Shown here one piece after another: positions 33,509 through 43,180 of a stretch of DNA of 64,000 nucleotides (positions are counted from its first letter, which is position 1; the number at the start of each line of letters is the position of its first letter). Source of the stretch: JBBSGD01 sp038254435 (GTDB lineage Bacteria > Actinomycetota > CADDZG01 > WHSQ01). The stretch covers positions 27,997 through 91,996 of the forward strand of contig JBBSGD010000002.1 of assembly GCA_038254435.1 (NCBI GenBank), in the 5' to 3' direction. The notes below the pieces were generated by a model. It was not told where the DNA came from, searched no databases, and saw nothing but the letters and a program-made list of their open reading frames with translations. The translations under genes and the position numbers were made by a program.

Positions 33509-34198
33509 TCACTTCTTGGGCTGCGAGGCTCTGTCGCCGGCTTCGTCGTCGACTTTCTGGCCCGGCTGCAGCGAGCGAGCACCGGGCCCTACCGCCGCGG
33601 CGAGCACGCCGGCATTGGGAAGCTCGAGGTGACCCCGGTCCGTCGTCATGGTGACGTAGAAGAGCCCCATGTCGGTGACGACTCCCTCGTACTCCCCCCC
33701 GAGCGCCCCCGAGCGCACTACCACCTTCTCGCCCACCCGGAACGGGCGCACGACGAGCAGCACCACCCCCGCGAAGAAGTTGCTGAGCGTCTGCTGGGCG
33801 GCGATTCCGATCACCACGCCCGTGACTGCGCCCCCGACCAGCAGCGGCCGCAGGGCGGTGAGCCAGTGAAGCGACCCGAGCGCCCCGAGCAGCACCAGCA
33901 GGTAGCCGACTACCAGCACCCCGATCGCCACCGGCCCGCTCTTGGTCTGCCCGAGGTGCTCCTGGGTCAGCTCCCTTACGCCGCGGGCTACGGCTCTGAC
34001 GGCGAGGACGCCGGCGACCACGAAGACGAGCGAGCCGCCCAGCGCGGCGGTGATCTCGGGGGCCGAGGACTTGAGCAGGCTGGCTTGCTCGCCGGGCCCG
34101 AAAGCGGAGGCGACCACGATGCCGGCAAGTGCGAGCGCGGCCAGCAGCAGCCCGCGCCGGTAGTGGGGGCGCGCGAGATGCATGCGGCTGCTCTTCAT
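33509..34198 (-). CDS. MscS-family mechanosensitive channel
   Basis: 229-residue membrane protein with an N-terminal helix, two middle helices and the pore helix region G-A-V-T-G-V-V-I-G-I-A-A-Q-Q-T-L-S-N-F-F-A-G near residue 120, the MscS hallmark, followed by the beta domain (P-F-R-V-G-E-K-V near 150). The C-terminal cytoplasmic cage is short. Start ATG 34198; longer frames upstream overlap the neighbouring CNNM gene. Confidence 0.88.
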   Translation of the reverse strand: MKSSRMHLARPHYRRGLLLAALALAGIVVASAFGPGEQASLLKSSAPEITAALGGSLVFVVAGVLAVRAVARGVRELTQEHLGQTKSGPVAIGVLVVGYLLVLLGALGSLHWLTALRPLLVGGAVTGVVIGIAAQQTLSNFFAGVVLLVVRPFRVGEKVVVRSGALGGEYEGVVTDMGLFYVTMTTDRGHLELPNAGVLAAAVGPGARSLQPGQKVDDEAGDRASQPKK

Positions 34199-34208
34199 AG
34201 GCGGCAGG

Positions 34209-35543
34209 CTACCCGTGGTCGCGGCCCGAGGCGAGCGTTTCGGGCTCGCCGGGAGCGCCTGCGGCTTCCACGAGCACCGTGACGACGCGCCGCCGGTGCA
34301 TGGTGCGGACCCTGAGGCGCCATCCCTCATGCTCGAGCACGTCTCGCCTCTTGGGGATGCGTCCAAGAGAATCCATGAGCCAGCCCCCCACTGTGTCGTA
34401 GTCGCCTTCGGGCAGCGTCATCCCGATGAAGCCGTTCGCCTCGTCGATGCGCAGGCTCCCGGGCACGAGGTAGCGGTCGTGGCCGAGCTCCTCGACGCCC
34501 AGCTCTCCGGCGTCGTACTCGTCGCGGATCTCGCCCACGAGCTCCTCGAGGACGTCCTCGAGCGTCACGATCCCGCCGGTGCCGCCGTGCTCGTCGATGA
34601 CCAGCGCGATGTGGTCGCGCCGGTGCTTCATGTCGAGGAGCAGAGGACGCAGCTTGCGCGACTCGGGGACGACGAGCATCTGGCGTATGAGCGAGCTCTT
34701 CAGCGGCTGCTCCCTGTCGTCCTCGCTCACTCTCAGCAGGTCCTTGCTGTGAAAGAAGCCGAGGATGTGGTCGAGGTCGGCCCCGTACACGGGCAGGCGG
34801 CTGTGCCCGGTGTCGACCACCAGCGCCTCGATGGCGGCGGGCGTTGCCGACAGGGGCACCGCAGCAACCTCGGTACGAGGGACCATGACGGAGGCAGCGT
34901 CGCGGTCGCCGAAGGTGATGGCCCCCGACAGCAAGCGCCGTTTGCCCTCGTCGAACACGCCCTCGCGTGCCGACTCTTCGATCACCATGGCGATCTCACT
35001 GGTGTCGGGGGAGTGCTCGAGCTCCTGGCTCATGGCGACCCCGAGCGCCCTGAGGCAGAGACGGGCGAGCGCGTTGAGCAGATGAACGAAGGGCCTAAAG
35101 ACGTTGACGAAGATGCGGGTCGGCGGCGCCAGGATCAGGGCGCTGCGCTCGGGCCCCGCGAGGGTCAGGTTCTTGGGTCCCATCTCACCCACCACGAGGT
35201 GCCCAAACACGACGATGACGAGTCCGATCACGAAGGCGGCCGAGTGAAGCACCCCGTCGGGGATGGCCAGCCCCGAGAACGCCCCCTCGAGGAGATGGGC
35301 GACGGCGGGCTCGGCGACGTAGCCGAGGCCGAGAGATGCCATGGTGACGCCGAGCTGGGCGCCGGCCAGCATCAGCGGCAGCTCGCGCATGCCCGCGAGG
35401 GCGATGCGCGCCCGGCGATTGCCCCCTTGTGCAAGCTGCTCGATCTGTGGCCGGCGGGCCCCGGTGAGGGCGAACTCGGCCCCGACAAAGATTCCGTTGA
35501 GGATCAGCAAGACGGCGCTGACGCCAAGGAGCAGCGCGGTCAC
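34209..35543 (-). CDS. CNNM/CorC (HlyC) family transporter, copy 2
   Basis: 444 residues: DUF21 membrane domain (1-190) with G-A-E-F-A-L-T-G-A-R-R near residue 21, the CBS pair with V-M-V-P-R-T-E-V near 218 and D-E-H-G-G-T-G-G-I-V-T-L-E-D near 315, and a C-terminal CorC/HlyC domain ending G-R-I-P-K-R-R. GTG start overlaps the stop of copy 3 by four bases, so the two are translated together. Metal-ion transport or sensing is the family role. Confidence 0.9.
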   Translation of the reverse strand: MTALLLGVSAVLLILNGIFVGAEFALTGARRPQIEQLAQGGNRRARIALAGMRELPLMLAGAQLGVTMASLGLGYVAEPAVAHLLEGAFSGLAIPDGVLHSAAFVIGLVIVVFGHLVVGEMGPKNLTLAGPERSALILAPPTRIFVNVFRPFVHLLNALARLCLRALGVAMSQELEHSPDTSEIAMVIEESAREGVFDEGKRRLLSGAITFGDRDAASVMVPRTEVAAVPLSATPAAIEALVVDTGHSRLPVYGADLDHILGFFHSKDLLRVSEDDREQPLKSSLIRQMLVVPESRKLRPLLLDMKHRRDHIALVIDEHGGTGGIVTLEDVLEELVGEIRDEYDAGELGVEELGHDRYLVPGSLRIDEANGFIGMTLPEGDYDTVGGWLMDSLGRIPKRRDVLEHEGWRLRVRTMHRRRVVTVLVEAAGAPGEPETLASGRDHG

Positions 35544-36946
35544 GAAGCGTCCTCGGGCTCATGGCCGGACCGCTTGTGACCGGATGGTCCGTGACCGGAG
35601 GGTCCGTGGGATTGTTCCGCCCCGGCGGGCTCGTCCGGGGCATGATCGGAGCGGGTGGGCGCAACCAGGAGCACCCTGGCGATTCTCTTGCGCTCCATGG
35701 CGATCACCTTGAGCTCCCACGGCCCGTAAGTGAGGTGTTCGCCCTGCTCGGGAATGCGGTCGAAGCGCGACAAGAGGAATCCCGCGAGGGTCTCGTAGTC
35801 GCCATCGGGCATGTCAAAGCCGGTGGCGTCGCGTAGCTCGTCTGCGTGCAGCATGCCCGAGACCACGTGGACCCCGCTCGGAGGGGCGGTCAGCTGGCCG
35901 GGGGCCCCGAGGTCGTGCTCATCGTGGATGTCCCCGACGATCTCCTCGAGCAGGTCTTCGATAGTGAGGATCCCCGCCGTTCCCGCGTACTCGTCGATGA
36001 CTATGGCGAGCTGATGGCGCTCGCGGCGCATCTCGACGAGCAGGGACTCGAGAGCGCGCGACTCGGGAACCACGAAAGCGTCCTGAACGATGTCCGTGAC
36101 CGGGCTAGAGGTCCTGGCCGGCGCCGGGATCCGGTAGCTGTCCTTCACGTGCGCGAGGCCGACGACGTCGTCGAGGTCGCCCCTGTAAACGGGAAAACGG
36201 GAGTGGCCGGATCCCAGCGACAGCTCGATGAGATCGCCGATCGTTCCCTCGTGGTTGATCGCAGTCACCGAGGTGCGGGGCACCAGCGCGTCGGCGGCGA
36301 CCTTGTCCCCGAAAGAGATCGATCGTCTGAGCAGAGAGAAGTCCTCCTCGGGCAGGTCGCCCTTGTCGCGCGACGCGCGGATCAAGAGGTCGATCTCCTC
36401 GAGCGAGCGCACATCGGCCAGCTCGCCGCGTGGCTCGACGCCGACGGCTTTCACCGTGAGGTTGGCCGCGCTGTTGAGCATGACGATGACCGGCTTAAAC
36501 AAGCGGTTCCACAAAGTGAGCGGAGGCACAAAGGCGAGGGCGAGGGTCACCGGCCGCGCTATTGCGAGGTTCTTGGGAACGAGCTCGCCGATGACCATCT
36601 GAACCGCGGTGGCGATGGCGAGCGCCAGCGTGACCGCAACGACGAGAGACGAGCCCGCGGGGACTCCGAGGGCCGCGACCAGCGGCTGCAAGGGGCGGCC
36701 GATCGCCGGCTCGGTGATGAACCCGATGAGCAGGCTCGACACGGAAATGCCGAGCTGTGCGCCCGAAAGATGGAAGCTGAGATCGGACAGCGCCCGGTGT
36801 GCCATTAGCGCACGCCGGTTGCCTTCGCCCGCGAGTTGCTCGAGCTTGTTGCGATTGGCCGCGACGAGCGAGAATTCCCCGGCTACGAAGAAGCCGTTGA
36901 GCAGGATGAGCAAGAGCACGGCCGCGAGGCCGATCACGGTGTCCAT
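35540..36946 (-). CDS. CNNM/CorC (HlyC) family transporter, copy 3
   Basis: 468 residues with the same architecture as copy 2: DUF21 domain with N-G-F-F-V-A-G-E-F-S-L near residue 17, CBS pair with A-L-V-P-R-T-S-V near 224 and D-E-Y-A-G-T-A-G-I-L-T-I-E-D near 318, and a CorC/HlyC domain ending G-R or D-R-I-P-E-Q-G. The last 25 residues hold a G-P-S-G-H repeat from a short tandem DNA repeat. First gene of a two-paralogue operon, divergent from glyS. Confidence 0.9.
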   Translation of the reverse strand: MDTVIGLAAVLLLILLNGFFVAGEFSLVAANRNKLEQLAGEGNRRALMAHRALSDLSFHLSGAQLGISVSSLLIGFITEPAIGRPLQPLVAALGVPAGSSLVVAVTLALAIATAVQMVIGELVPKNLAIARPVTLALAFVPPLTLWNRLFKPVIVMLNSAANLTVKAVGVEPRGELADVRSLEEIDLLIRASRDKGDLPEEDFSLLRRSISFGDKVAADALVPRTSVTAINHEGTIGDLIELSLGSGHSRFPVYRGDLDDVVGLAHVKDSYRIPAPARTSSPVTDIVQDAFVVPESRALESLLVEMRRERHQLAIVIDEYAGTAGILTIEDLLEEIVGDIHDEHDLGAPGQLTAPPSGVHVVSGMLHADELRDATGFDMPDGDYETLAGFLLSRFDRIPEQGEHLTYGPWELKVIAMERKRIARVLLVAPTRSDHAPDEPAGAEQSHGPSGHGPSGHKRSGHEPEDAS

Positions 36947-37141
36947 GGGCGCCTCCTCAGGGCGCGCTCGGCCCGCATGGCAGAGTGCTCTGCCGGGCTC
37001 GCTGCCAGCCGCAGGCTAGGTTCATTCCCTTATGATGCCCGTTTGTGGCGATCGTTCCGACGATCGTCCGTGCTCGGGGGCGAGTGCGGCTCGGTCTTGG
37101 CGGCAGCGACCGCGCGATCTCTTCTCGAAGGGACGATAGGA

Positions 37142-38464
37142 ATGCCGGCACCTTCCATCGACGCCATCGTGAATCTATGCAAGAGGAGGGGCATCGTGTT
37201 TCCCTCGAGCGAGATCTACGGCGGTCTGCGCTCTGCCTACGACTGGGGCCCGCTCGGCGTCGAGCTCAAGCGCAACGTCAAGGATCACTGGTGGCGGGCG
37301 ATGGTGCACAGCCGCGGCGACGTCGTCGGCCTCGACAGCTCGATCATCATGTCCTCCAAGGTGTGGGAGGCGTCCGGCCACGTGGCGACCTTCACCGATC
37401 CGCTGGTCGAATGCACGAACTGCCACAATCGCTGGCGCGCCGATCACATCGATCTTCACAAAGCCTGTCCGCACTGCGGGCGGGGCCCGAGCTGGACCGA
37501 GCCTCGCAACTTCAATCTCATGTTTCGCACGCACATGGGGCCCGCGGAAGGCTCGGCGGCGGATGTCTACCTGCGCCCCGAGACCGCGCAGGGAATGTTT
37601 GTTGATTTCATGACGGTCCAGGCAACTACACGCAAGCGCATCCCGTTTGGCATCGCGCAAATCGGGACTTCGTTCCGCAACGAGATAACCCCTGGGAACT
37701 TCGTGTTCAGGACGCGTGAGTTCGAGCAGATGGAGATGGAGTTCTTCGTCAAGCCCGGAACGGACGAGGAGTGGCACCGGTACTGGCTCGAGGAGCGGAT
37801 GCGCTGGTATGTGGACCTCGGCATCGATAAGAACAGCTTGCGGCTACGCGAGCACGAGGACGACGAGCTCTCTCACTACGCCAAGCGCACGTTCGACATC
37901 GAGTACGAGTTTCCCGGCATGGGCTGGTCCGAGCTCGAGGGAATCGCCAACCGCACCGACTACGACCTCAAGGCGCACGCCGCTCATTCCGGCCAGGACC
38001 TTTCCTACCTCGACCCCGAAACCAACGAGCGCTACGTGCCCTATGTCATCGAGCCCGCCGGTGGAGTCACTCGCTCGACGATGGCCTTCATCCTCGACGC
38101 CTACTCAGAGGAAGAGGCCCCGGCGGCCTCGGGCAAGCTGGAGAAACGTTCGGTGCTGAAGCTTGACAGGAGGCTTGCCCCCTTCAAGGTCGCGGTGCTG
38201 CCGTTGTCCAAGCACGCCGACCTGACACCGGTCGCCGAAAAGATAGCCGGCACGATGCGGCGCAGCTTCGTCACCGATTTCGACGTTACTGCCTCGATCG
38301 GAAAGCGCTACCGGCGCCAGGACGAGATCGGAACCCCGTTCTGCATCACCGTCGACTTCGACACCCTTGAGGACCAGCAGGTGACGGTGCGCGAGCGTGA
38401 CTCGATGGGCCAGGACCGTATCCCGATCGACGGATTGGACGCTTACCTGACCGAAAGGCTGTAG
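37142..38464 (+). CDS. glyS: Glycine--tRNA ligase (single-chain, class II)
   Basis: 440-residue dimeric GlyRS of the archaeal/eukaryal-like single-chain type. Motif 1 region Y-G-G-L-R-S-A-Y-D-W-G-P near residue 25; zinc-like C-x2-C pairs at C-T-N-C-H-N and C-P-H-C-G near 90-115; motif 2 with T-S-F-R-N-E-I-T-P near 177; motif 3 near 330; and the anticodon-binding domain at the C-terminus. The ATG at 37142 follows GACGATAGGA. In the leader, CGATCGT-TCCG-ACGATCG (37049-37066) can form a small hairpin; no T-box core was recognised. Confidence 0.95.
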   Translation: MPAPSIDAIVNLCKRRGIVFPSSEIYGGLRSAYDWGPLGVELKRNVKDHWWRAMVHSRGDVVGLDSSIIMSSKVWEASGHVATFTDPLVECTNCHNRWRADHIDLHKACPHCGRGPSWTEPRNFNLMFRTHMGPAEGSAADVYLRPETAQGMFVDFMTVQATTRKRIPFGIAQIGTSFRNEITPGNFVFRTREFEQMEMEFFVKPGTDEEWHRYWLEERMRWYVDLGIDKNSLRLREHEDDELSHYAKRTFDIEYEFPGMGWSELEGIANRTDYDLKAHAAHSGQDLSYLDPETNERYVPYVIEPAGGVTRSTMAFILDAYSEEEAPAASGKLEKRSVLKLDRRLAPFKVAVLPLSKHADLTPVAEKIAGTMRRSFVTDFDVTASIGKRYRRQDEIGTPFCITVDFDTLEDQQVTVRERDSMGQDRIPIDGLDAYLTERL

Positions 38465-38516
38465 CTGCTCGCGCAGCACGCCCCGGCCTGACCCGGGGGG
38501 GATGCACGGTCCGCAG

Positions 38517-38588
38517 ATGCCGGTGCCTTAGGTTTGGAGCCGGACACCAAGCAGCGGATATCGGGTCAACAATCGGAGGCACCGGCAT
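38517..38588 (+). promoter_or_regulatory. Candidate leader hairpin masking the ppdK start
   Basis: ATGCCGGTGCC at 38517-38527 is the exact reverse complement of GGCACCGGCAT at 38578-38588. The right arm overlaps the GGAGG ribosome site (38575-38579) and includes the first two bases of the ppdK start codon. An 11-bp stem with a 50-base loop would block initiation. Function is inferred from placement only. Confidence 0.6.
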
Positions 38589-41313
38589 GACCAAATGGGT
38601 CTACGACTTCTCGGAGGGGGACGCAAGCCACAAGAATCTTCTCGGAGGCAAGGGGGCAAACCTGGCGGAGATGACCAACCTCGGCCTTCCCGTGCCGCCC
38701 GGGTTCACGATCACCACCGAGGCGTGCAATGCCTATCGCGCCGCGGGCCGGGACTGGCCCAACGGGCTGCTCGACGAGACCGCGGAGCACCGCAAGAAGC
38801 TCGAAGAGGCGATGGGCCGGGGAATTGGGAACCCGAAGGACCCGCTTCTCGTTTCGGTGCGTTCGGGGGCCCCCTTTTCCATGCCCGGCATGATGGACAC
38901 GGTGCTCAATGTGGGTCTGACGGACGAGAGCATCGCCGGCCTCAGCACGCAGACCTCGTCCGAGCGCTTCGCGTGGGATTCCTACCGCCGCCTGATCCAG
39001 ATGTTCGGCAAGACGGTCATGGGTGTGGACGGGGACCTCTTCGAAGATGCAATCGAGCAGGCAAAGGAAAACAAGAAGGTTGCCAACGACGTCGACCTCG
39101 ACACCAAGGACCTCGCCAAGCTGGTCAAGGACTTCAAGAAGATCATCAAGAAAGAGACGGGCCGCGCCTTTCCTCAGGACCCAACCGATCAGCTCCACAT
39201 GTCGATCGAGGCGGTCTTCGAGTCGTGGGACAACCGGCGCGCGCAGGACTACCGGCGGCGCAACAAGATCCCGGATTCTCTTGGCACCGCCGTCAACGTG
39301 CAGGCGATGGTGTTCGGCAACAAGGGTGATGACTCGGGGACCGGCGTTGCGTTTACGCGTGACCCCTCGACGGGCGAGAAGGTCCCTTATGGCGACTACC
39401 TCGCAAACGCGCAAGGCGAGGACGTGGTTGCCGGCATTCGTAATACCGTCAAGCTCACCGACATGGGCGATGTTCAACCCGCCGCCTGGGGTGAGCTGCG
39501 CTCTCACATGGCAACTCTCGAGCGCCATTACAAAGACATGTGCGACATCGAGTTCACCGTGGAACAGGGAAAGCTATGGCTCCTTCAGACGCGCGTCGGC
39601 AAGCGCACCGCCCTGGCGGAGTGGAGCATCGCCGAGGACATGGTCGAAGAAGGCCTCATCGACGAGGACACAGGCGCGCGCGACCGACTGACGGCGGGAA
39701 AGCTAGACGAGCTCTTCAAGCCGGTGATCAAACAGACTGACAAGGATTCTGCCGAGCCCGTCGCGACCGGACTCAATGCTTCGCCCGGCGCGGCCGTCGG
39801 GCAGGTCGTGTTCACTGCGGATGACGCCGCGGCGCGCGCCGAGGGGGGCGCCAAGGTAATACTCGTGCGGCGCGAGACGACGCCCGACGACTACCACGGA
39901 ATGGTGGCGGCCCAGGGGATCCTCACGACTGCCGGCGGTACGAACTCGCACGCAGCGGTAGTGGCGCGCGGTGAGGGCATTCCCGCGGTGTGCGGCGCCG
40001 ACAAGATCCGCATCGACCGCAAGGCGAAGAGGTTCACGGCCGGCAACGTCACCGTGAAGGAAGGCGAGTGGATCACCATCGACGGGACCGACGGAACCGT
40101 CTACGCGGACGAGCTTCCTACCGAACCGTCTCTTCTCGATGCTGCTCTTGTCGGCGACGAGGAAGCACGCGACACGGATCTGTGGCGGGCGTACGAGCGC
40201 TTCATGGGTGTCGCCGACCACCACCGCCGTCTCAAGGTGCGCGCCAACGCCGACACGCCGGAGCAAGCGCGCAACGCTCGCCTGCGCGGCGCCGAGGGCA
40301 TCGGTCTGTGCCGCACCGAGCACATGTTCCTGGGTGAGGAACGAGTTGCGGCGGTGCGCCAGATGATCTTCGCGGACGATGACGCACAGGAGCAGGAGGC
40401 GTATGACTCGCTCCTTCCTCTGCAGCGCGACGACTTCACCGGCATCTTCGAGGCGATGAGCGGGCTGCCGGTGACGGTGCGTCTCCTCGACCCTCCGCTG
40501 CACGAGTTCCTGCCGAACCACGTGGACCTTGCCGTGGCCGTCGCAGTGGCAGAGGAGCGCGGCGACAGGAAGGTCGAGCTGCGCGGCGAGAAGATGTCGC
40601 TGAAGGACGCTCGCAAGGTGCTCGCAAAGGTAGAAGAGCTGCACGAGGCGAACCCGATGCTCGGCCTGAGAGGGGTGCGCCTCGGGATCCTCAAGCCCGG
40701 TCTCTACGCCATGCAGGTCCGGGCCATCGCCGAGGCCGCCGTGAAGGTCAAGAAGGCCGGGCGCGATCCTCGTCCCGAGATCATGATCCCCCTGGCTGCG
40801 ACGGCCGAGGAGCTGCGTCAGATGCGCGCCGAGCTCGAGCCGGTAGTCGCCAAGGTCCTCGCCGATGCGGGGGTGGAGCTCCCCATCGAGTTCGGCACGA
40901 TGATCGAGCTGCCGCGCGCTGCGGTAACGGCGGGCGAGATCGCGGAGCACGCAGACTTCTTCTCGTTCGGCACGAACGACCTCTCGCAAACCGCCTTCGG
41001 CTTCTCACGCGACGACATCGGTAAGTTCCTCGCCATGTACGAGGAGCGTAAGCTCGTTCCCGCCAACCCCTTCGTCACGATCGACGAGCCTGGAGTCGGG
41101 CGACTCATGAACATGGCGGCGGCCGAAGGCCGCGCCGCAAACTCGAAGCTGCACCTGGGCATCTGCGGCGAGCACGGCGGCGACCCCGACTCGGTGGCCT
41201 TTTGCGAGCGAGCGGGGCTGGACTATGTGTCGTGCTCTCCCTTCCGGGTTCCTGTGGCCCGCCTCGCGGCCGCCCAAGCGGTGCTGGGCGAGGCGCAGTC
41301 GAGCTCGAAGTAG
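38587..41313 (+). CDS. ppdK: Pyruvate, phosphate dikinase
   Basis: 908-residue enzyme that interconverts pyruvate + ATP + Pi with PEP + AMP + PPi, bridging glycolysis and gluconeogenesis. The N-terminal ATP-grasp domain opens L-L-G-G-K-G-A-N-L-A-E-M near residue 18; the swivelling phosphohistidine domain carries G-G-T-N-S-H-A-A-V-V-A-R-G (His near 455); the C-terminal TIM-barrel PEP/pyruvate domain has G-L-C-R-T-E-H-M-F near 575 and F-G-T-N-D-L-S-Q near 797. Length and order are standard. A leader inverted repeat covers its ribosome site. Confidence 0.97.
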   Translation: MTKWVYDFSEGDASHKNLLGGKGANLAEMTNLGLPVPPGFTITTEACNAYRAAGRDWPNGLLDETAEHRKKLEEAMGRGIGNPKDPLLVSVRSGAPFSMPGMMDTVLNVGLTDESIAGLSTQTSSERFAWDSYRRLIQMFGKTVMGVDGDLFEDAIEQAKENKKVANDVDLDTKDLAKLVKDFKKIIKKETGRAFPQDPTDQLHMSIEAVFESWDNRRAQDYRRRNKIPDSLGTAVNVQAMVFGNKGDDSGTGVAFTRDPSTGEKVPYGDYLANAQGEDVVAGIRNTVKLTDMGDVQPAAWGELRSHMATLERHYKDMCDIEFTVEQGKLWLLQTRVGKRTALAEWSIAEDMVEEGLIDEDTGARDRLTAGKLDELFKPVIKQTDKDSAEPVATGLNASPGAAVGQVVFTADDAAARAEGGAKVILVRRETTPDDYHGMVAAQGILTTAGGTNSHAAVVARGEGIPAVCGADKIRIDRKAKRFTAGNVTVKEGEWITIDGTDGTVYADELPTEPSLLDAALVGDEEARDTDLWRAYERFMGVADHHRRLKVRANADTPEQARNARLRGAEGIGLCRTEHMFLGEERVAAVRQMIFADDDAQEQEAYDSLLPLQRDDFTGIFEAMSGLPVTVRLLDPPLHEFLPNHVDLAVAVAVAEERGDRKVELRGEKMSLKDARKVLAKVEELHEANPMLGLRGVRLGILKPGLYAMQVRAIAEAAVKVKKAGRDPRPEIMIPLAATAEELRQMRAELEPVVAKVLADAGVELPIEFGTMIELPRAAVTAGEIAEHADFFSFGTNDLSQTAFGFSRDDIGKFLAMYEERKLVPANPFVTIDEPGVGRLMNMAAAEGRAANSKLHLGICGEHGGDPDSVAFCERAGLDYVSCSPFRVPVARLAAAQAVLGEAQSSSK

Positions 41314-41328
41314 GCGCCTGTTGGCGCC
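41313..41328 (+). terminator. Possible weak terminator hairpin after ppdK
   Basis: GGCGCC-TGTT-GGCGCC directly follows the ppdK stop codon. It forms a perfect 6-bp stem but has no T-tract, so termination activity is uncertain. Confidence 0.4.
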
Positions 41329-41353
41329 CGCACGCCGCTTGGAAAGCCGGTGC

Positions 41354-42049
41354 CTAACAGGGCTTTTGCGCTTGGGGGACCAGCGAGTGGAACAGGGCCG
41401 GGGGCCCGCCCCGGCTTGCAGGCCACGACACCACGAGGCCGCCAACCAGGGTGACCTTCTTCTTGGTGGGCCGCCCCCTCCACTTGAGCCGGAAGACCCG
41501 CGACTTGGTGCCAAACGAGCGTCGCAGCTCGCCTCGGCGAAGAACGTAGTGCTGAACCAGAGTCCCGGGAGCTCTCGCGTGCCCTCGGGCCGTAACTCGC
41601 AGCTTGACCTTCTTGCGCACGCTGTGGCCGGCCTTTGTGTACGCGGCGGGGGCTTTCCCGAGGACCTTCACGACATGGCGGGCCTTGTCGCTGAGGGTGA
41701 GCCGTTCGTTGAGCCGCCGCAAGCACCATCCGTGGCGGCCGAGGGCACTCGATTGGATCCACAGCACTCCGTAGTTGCGTTTCTTGTTGTCCTCGGCTCG
41801 GGGCTTGAAGCGGTACAGCCACGAGCAGAAGTTCGTCTTGGCGCGAGCATTCTTGCCGGGATTGCACGGCGCACCCGAGTAGTAGGCGTCGTCGCGTACG
41901 AGCGGTCCTGTGGCCGCGGGCCGGTTGGATGCGCTTAGCTGCGTCGCAAGGGCATCGGAGACGATCGTCAGGAGCACGGCTGTGACGAGCACCATCGCCA
42001 TCGCGCGCCGGCGTTTCGCGCCCTTCTTCCGGTCTCGGGCGGCGGTCAT
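41354..42049 (-). CDS. Hypothetical exported protein
   Basis: 231-residue protein with a basic N-terminus and one hydrophobic segment (A-M-A-M-V-L-V-T-A-V-L-L-T-I-V) ending near A-L-A-T-Q, which looks like a signal peptide or membrane anchor. The mature part is strongly basic with four Cys (C-N-P-G-K, N-F-C-S-W, G-W-C-L-R and a C-terminal P-C), suggesting an extracytoplasmic disulfide-bonded domain. I do not recognise a family. It is convergent with ppdK and divergent from dgt. Confidence 0.65.
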   Translation of the reverse strand: MTAARDRKKGAKRRRAMAMVLVTAVLLTIVSDALATQLSASNRPAATGPLVRDDAYYSGAPCNPGKNARAKTNFCSWLYRFKPRAEDNKKRNYGVLWIQSSALGRHGWCLRRLNERLTLSDKARHVVKVLGKAPAAYTKAGHSVRKKVKLRVTARGHARAPGTLVQHYVLRRGELRRSFGTKSRVFRLKWRGRPTKKKVTLVGGLVVSWPASRGGPPALFHSLVPQAQKPC

Positions 42050-42135
42050 TCGAGGCTCCCCTCAGAGCACTGCATGGACGGATGGGGGCAAGATACCGCC
42101 TTTGTCTGACGCAGCCGGATGCTAGCGTCCAAATC

Positions 42136-43128
42136 GTGACGGATCGATTTCGCAGACGGACCGAGGCACTCGAAGAGACGGCTCTGTCGCACCTTGCGGC
42201 GCGCTCCGGCGCGTCGCGTGGGCGGTCCGAGCCCGAGCCCGAAGACGACTTGCGGACGTGCTGGCAGCGCGACCGCGACCGCGTCGTTCACTGCAAGGCG
42301 TTCAGGCGCCTGGGACACAAGACACAGGTCTTCCTGGCCCCAGAGGGAGACCACTACAGGGTTCGCCTCACCCACACGCTCGAGGTGACTCAGATCGCCC
42401 GCACGATAGCGCGGGCGCTGGCGCTCAACGAGGACCTTGCCGAGGCCATCTGTCTCGGACACGACCTCGGCCACACGCCCTTCGGACACCTCGGCGAAGA
42501 GGTGGTCGCCGGTTTTCTGCCCGGGTTTCGTCACAACCTCCAGTCGGTGCGGGTGGTGGACGTGCTCGAGCGCATGAACCTCACGTGGGAAGTGCGCGAC
42601 GGCATCGCCAACCACACCTGGTCGATGCCGATGCCCGCCACCCTCGAGGGCCAGATTGCTCGCTTTGCGGACCGCATTGCCTACCTCAATCACGACATCG
42701 ACGACGCCGAGCGAGCCGGCATCCTCGGCGAGCAGGACCTGCCGGCAGTCACCCGCACGGGACTTGGCCCGTCCCACGGAGAGCGCATCAGGCGAATGGT
42801 GACCGATCTCGTGAGAGTCTCGGAGGGAGCGTCCGAGGTCACCATGAGCCCCGAAGTCTTCGGCGCCATGGGCGTGACGCGTGAGTTCCTCTTCGAGCGC
42901 GTCTACCTTGGCCGCGTCACTCCGGGGACGAGGGCGGCAATCGCCCACATCCTCGAGACGCTGCTCGGGCACTACTCGGACAACCCGCCACCCACCGAGC
43001 TAGAGCGAAGCAACGACCCGAGGACTCAGGCAACCGACTACGTCGCCGGCATGACCGACCGCTTTGCACTGCGGGCCTTCGAGGACCTCGTGGGCGGCCG
43101 CCCTCCCATTCTCGGGGCACTAACATGA
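42136..43128 (+). CDS. dgt: Deoxyguanosinetriphosphate triphosphohydrolase-like protein
   Basis: 330-residue HD-domain hydrolase that cleaves dNTPs to nucleosides and triphosphate. Metal site residues are visible in R-L-T-H-T-L-E-V near residue 79 and G-H-D-L-G-H-T-P-F-G-H near 112; F-R-R-L-G-H-K-T-Q-V-F near 56 is typical of the subfamily. GTG at 42136 gives the usual N-terminus; the earlier ATG at 42082 is unlikely. It immediately precedes dnaG, a common order. Confidence 0.92.
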   Translation: MTDRFRRRTEALEETALSHLAARSGASRGRSEPEPEDDLRTCWQRDRDRVVHCKAFRRLGHKTQVFLAPEGDHYRVRLTHTLEVTQIARTIARALALNEDLAEAICLGHDLGHTPFGHLGEEVVAGFLPGFRHNLQSVRVVDVLERMNLTWEVRDGIANHTWSMPMPATLEGQIARFADRIAYLNHDIDDAERAGILGEQDLPAVTRTGLGPSHGERIRRMVTDLVRVSEGASEVTMSPEVFGAMGVTREFLFERVYLGRVTPGTRAAIAHILETLLGHYSDNPPPTELERSNDPRTQATDYVAGMTDRFALRAFEDLVGGRPPILGALT

Positions 43129-43180
43129 GGGAACTTCCCCGCGATGGCTTGCTCGCGCAATCTCCTGAAGATCGAGGCCG

